NCBI GenBank assembly: GCA_002308595.1
Contig: DBWH01000035.1
Coordinates: 1 to 6,655, forward strand
Origin: Mageeibacillus sp. UBA1243
GTDB taxonomy: Bacteria > Bacillota > Clostridia > UBA1212
Direction of reading: 5' to 3'
Length of the DNA stretch: 6,655 bases
The number at the start of each line of letters is the position of its first letter. Position 1 is the first letter of the stretch. Position numbers and translations under genes: made by a program. Under the pieces are notes generated by a model. It did not search any database. It worked only from the letters and a program-made list of their open reading frames with translations, and was not told where the DNA came from. Of the stretch, positions 4,912 to 6,655 are shown one piece after another.

Positions 4912-5773
4912 TATACTTGCTTCCATGCTCTCCGAATACGAGATTCGTTCTGATTACGACAGGAAGAACGCCATGAAGGAGATAATACAGGAAATAATTC
5001 TCTGCAGCCTGTCACGTACAGACTTCTTTAGGCACGCCGCATTCTATGGCGGCACAGCGCTGCGTATTTTTTATGGGCTTGACCGTTTCTCCGAAGATTT
5101 GGATTTTTCTTTGAAGGAACCGAACTATAGTTTTGACTTATCTTCATACCTTCCGGAATTGGAGAAAGAGGTTAGGTCGTACGGATTGAACCTGAAGGCA
5201 GAAGTGAAGGAGAAAACAAAAGAGTCGCTAATTCAGTCAGCTTTTGTCAAAGGAAATACACGTGAGCAACTCCTGCTGTTTTACCCGGATGATAATCTGT
5301 CGACTCTTGTTCCCGGGAACGAAACGGTGAAGATAAAGTTTGAGGTAGATACCAATCCGCCGCCGTTTGCCGGGTATGAGAAGAAGTACAGACTTCTTCC
5401 TATACCATATGAAGTGCAGTTGTATGATGCGCAGTCGCTTTTTGCCGGAAAGATACACGCAGTCCTTTGCCGCGGATGGAAGAGCAGAATCAAGGGTCGT
5501 GATCTCTATGATTTTGTCTTCTATGTCAGTAGGAAGATTCCGGTTAACCTCTCACATCTTAATGCAAGACTTGCCGATTCCGGTTTTATAAACGCCGGAA
5601 CATCTCTTACAATAAAGGACGTAAAGGAAGCACTATGTGAACGGTTTACATTGATTGATTATGCAAGCGCAAAGCAGGATGTTATTCCATTCATTAAAAA
5701 TATGGCGTCAGTGGATGTTTGGTCCGTTGACTTTTTTACAAGGATTGCTCAGAATATAACTGCCGGCAGCTAG
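4904..5773 (+). CDS. abiEii: AbiEii/AbiGii-family nucleotidyltransferase toxin
   Basis: This 289-aa protein is the toxin of the AbiE type IV toxin-antitoxin and phage-abortive system. It belongs to the DNA polymerase beta-like nucleotidyltransferase superfamily. The active site is visible: GGTALR (49-54) followed by FSEDLDF (62-68), giving the G-[GS]-x(n)-D-x-D metal-binding motif with D65 and D67. Later conserved positions are K183 in FAGKIHA and KGRDLYDF (197-204), with R199, D200 and D203. Relatives bind nucleoside triphosphates and can modify tRNA 3' ends; the exact target here is unknown. ATG 4904 is chosen because AAAGGA (4890-4895) lies 8 nt upstream and it overlaps the abiEi stop; TTG 4898 is too close to that site. 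Full length with all motifs, so it looks functional. It ends 24 bp before a convergent gene. Confidence 0.9.
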   Translation: MNNILASMLSEYEIRSDYDRKNAMKEIIQEIILCSLSRTDFFRHAAFYGGTALRIFYGLDRFSEDLDFSLKEPNYSFDLSSYLPELEKEVRSYGLNLKAEVKEKTKESLIQSAFVKGNTREQLLLFYPDDNLSTLVPGNETVKIKFEVDTNPPPFAGYEKKYRLLPIPYEVQLYDAQSLFAGKIHAVLCRGWKSRIKGRDLYDFVFYVSRKIPVNLSHLNARLADSGFINAGTSLTIKDVKEALCERFTLIDYASAKQDVIPFIKNMASVDVWSVDFFTRIAQNITAGS

Positions 5774-5774
5774 T

Positions 5775-5801
5775 TTCAACTGATATGGGGTTGAATATCA
5801 G
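5775..5801. terminator. Two overlapping hairpins at the convergent junction
   Basis: TTCAAC (5775-5780)/GTTGAA (5790-5795) and CTGATAT (5780-5786)/ATATCAG (5795-5801) are both perfect inverted repeats, but they share bases and cannot form together. They fill the whole gap between abiEii and the minus-strand gene and overlap that gene's stop. There is no T tract, so termination on either strand would be weak or factor-dependent. Confidence 0.4.
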
Positions 5802-6655
5802 TCTACGGAACCGCTGACTGCAGCGGGGAGGGTGCCGCGGTAGTAGGCCAGCATAAGGTCTACCATGCGGCCGTAGCTGTAGGTGCCGTCTTTGATGTCG
5901 TTGGCTTTGAGGTAGGTGTCGTTGACGGCTTCGGAGATTCTGCTGATCACCGGGGCCTTCTTTTTGTAGGCGTCCCAGATTGAATTGGCGTGTCGCATGT
6001 CGCGAGAAATGCCCTCACTGTCGATGCCCGGGTCGCTCCAGACGGCGGCCCATTTGTCCTGGTCGTAGGAGCGGAGCTTGTTCATGGCGTAGGAGAAGCC
6101 GTTGTAGTAGCCGCTGTAGACGTAGAGGGGGTCGTCATTGGCGATTGCGGCGATGAAGCCAATGAAATTCGCCTCGTCCTCCTGGGCGAAGCCAAGCTGG
6201 TGGGCCAGCTCATGGCAGGCGGTGAAGGGTGTGTCGTAGACGGGGGCGATTACGTTGACGATGGATTCGGTGTAGACGATGGGGAAGATGCCGGCAATCT
6301 GCTCATAGGACATCATGTCGGAAAAAATCGCGGGCTTCGGAGCCACGAGGTAGCCCTTTAGGCAGGGGAATTCCTTGGCGGCTGCGGAAAAGCCTTTCGT
6401 GGAGGCTTTCAGAATGGCGCTGTTGTCGCGGCTGTCGCATACCACACCATCCTCATTTTCGCTGAGAAGGGCCCTTGCTTCAGTGGCTTTTCTTCCTAAA
6501 TATAGGCAAAGCTGCTCAAGCTCGTCTGTCTTTGCCGGGGTCACTTCAATGCCGGTGACCTCTTTAAACGTGAGGGAGCGGTAGTTGAGAGCGCCGTAGA
6601 CGAAAAAATTGCCGGCGACCAGAAGACCTGCGGTCAGGACGGCGGCGAGAAGCCT
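5798..6655 (-). CDS. DUF3810-family membrane-anchored HExxH protein (5' end outside the window)
   Basis: The frame is open from the right edge to TGA at 5800-5798, giving 285 visible residues. It begins inside a hydrophobic segment (LLAAVLTAGLLVAG, then NFFVYGALNY) followed by a soluble, probably extracytoplasmic domain. The domain contains CHELAHQLGFAQEDEANF with a zinc-metalloprotease-like HELAH at visible residues 148-152 and a possible third ligand E161. This is the hallmark of DUF3810, found in Bacteroidota and Clostridia, with 3-4 N-terminal membrane helices; the missing part should hold the start and remaining helices. Function and substrate are not established; a zinc peptidase role is inference. 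It converges on abiEii. A GTG at 6544 is internal and not the start, because the in-frame sequence continues upstream as NYRSLTFKEVTGIEV. Confidence 0.85.
   Translation of the reverse strand, partial: RLLAAVLTAGLLVAGNFFVYGALNYRSLTFKEVTGIEVTPAKTDELEQLCLYLGRKATEARALLSENEDGVVCDSRDNSAILKASTKGFSAAAKEFPCLKGYLVAPKPAIFSDMMSYEQIAGIFPIVYTESIVNVIAPVYDTPFTACHELAHQLGFAQEDEANFIGFIAAIANDDPLYVYSGYYNGFSYAMNKLRSYDQDKWAAVWSDPGIDSEGISRDMRHANSIWDAYKKKAPVISRISEAVNDTYLKANDIKDGTYSYGRMVDLMLAYYRGTLPAAVSGSVD

Overview
The window looks like an accessory stretch of a mid-GC anaerobic bacterial chromosome. ATG starts with clear Shine-Dalgarno sequences, TTGACA/TATAAT-like promoters and the protein families present (GufA-type ZIP, Clostridia-style ABC exporter, AbiE, DUF3810) fit a gut or rumen Clostridium-like Firmicute or a Treponema-like spirochaete. 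The sequence alone does not decide between them.

Layout. (a) 1-575: a possible tail of an upstream gene; a promoter whose 17-bp spacer is filled by a palindromic operator; about 33 codons that look like the C-terminus of a RelE/HigB-type toxin without its body; a 104-aa HigA/NadS-type antitoxin overlapping that tail by ATGA; and a strong terminator. This reads as a toxin-antitoxin operon that lost its toxin and kept a self-regulated antitoxin. (b) 569-1190: no credible gene, but an island of three diverged tandem units of about 170 bp plus a partial fourth. Every unit has the same fixed geometry. Inverted-repeat arms and a second small hairpin differ in sequence between units while mostly keeping their base pairing. 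(c) 1192-2137: a ZIP-family divalent-metal transporter with its own promoter, an inverted repeat at the -10/start region (possible metal-regulator operator) and a perfect 12-bp-stem terminator. (d) 2138-4258: an extended -10 promoter, a leader of about 220 nt containing a 27-codon ORF with a ribosome binding site, and a 598-aa fused membrane/ATPase ABC exporter. (e) 4264-5773: a compact AbiE type IV toxin-antitoxin/abortive-infection operon (AbiEi antitoxin-repressor, AbiEii nucleotidyltransferase toxin) with its own promoter and an operator overlapping the -10. (f) 5775-6655: a tiny convergent junction with two mutually exclusive hairpins, then the C-terminal 285 codons of a DUF3810 membrane-anchored HExxH protein on the minus strand, running off the right edge.

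There are thus two toxin-antitoxin-type modules (one broken, one intact) beside transporters. Each plus-strand transcription unit has its own recognisable promoter, so the window is a set of independent modules, not one operon. The most unusual element is the structured repeat island at 569-1103.
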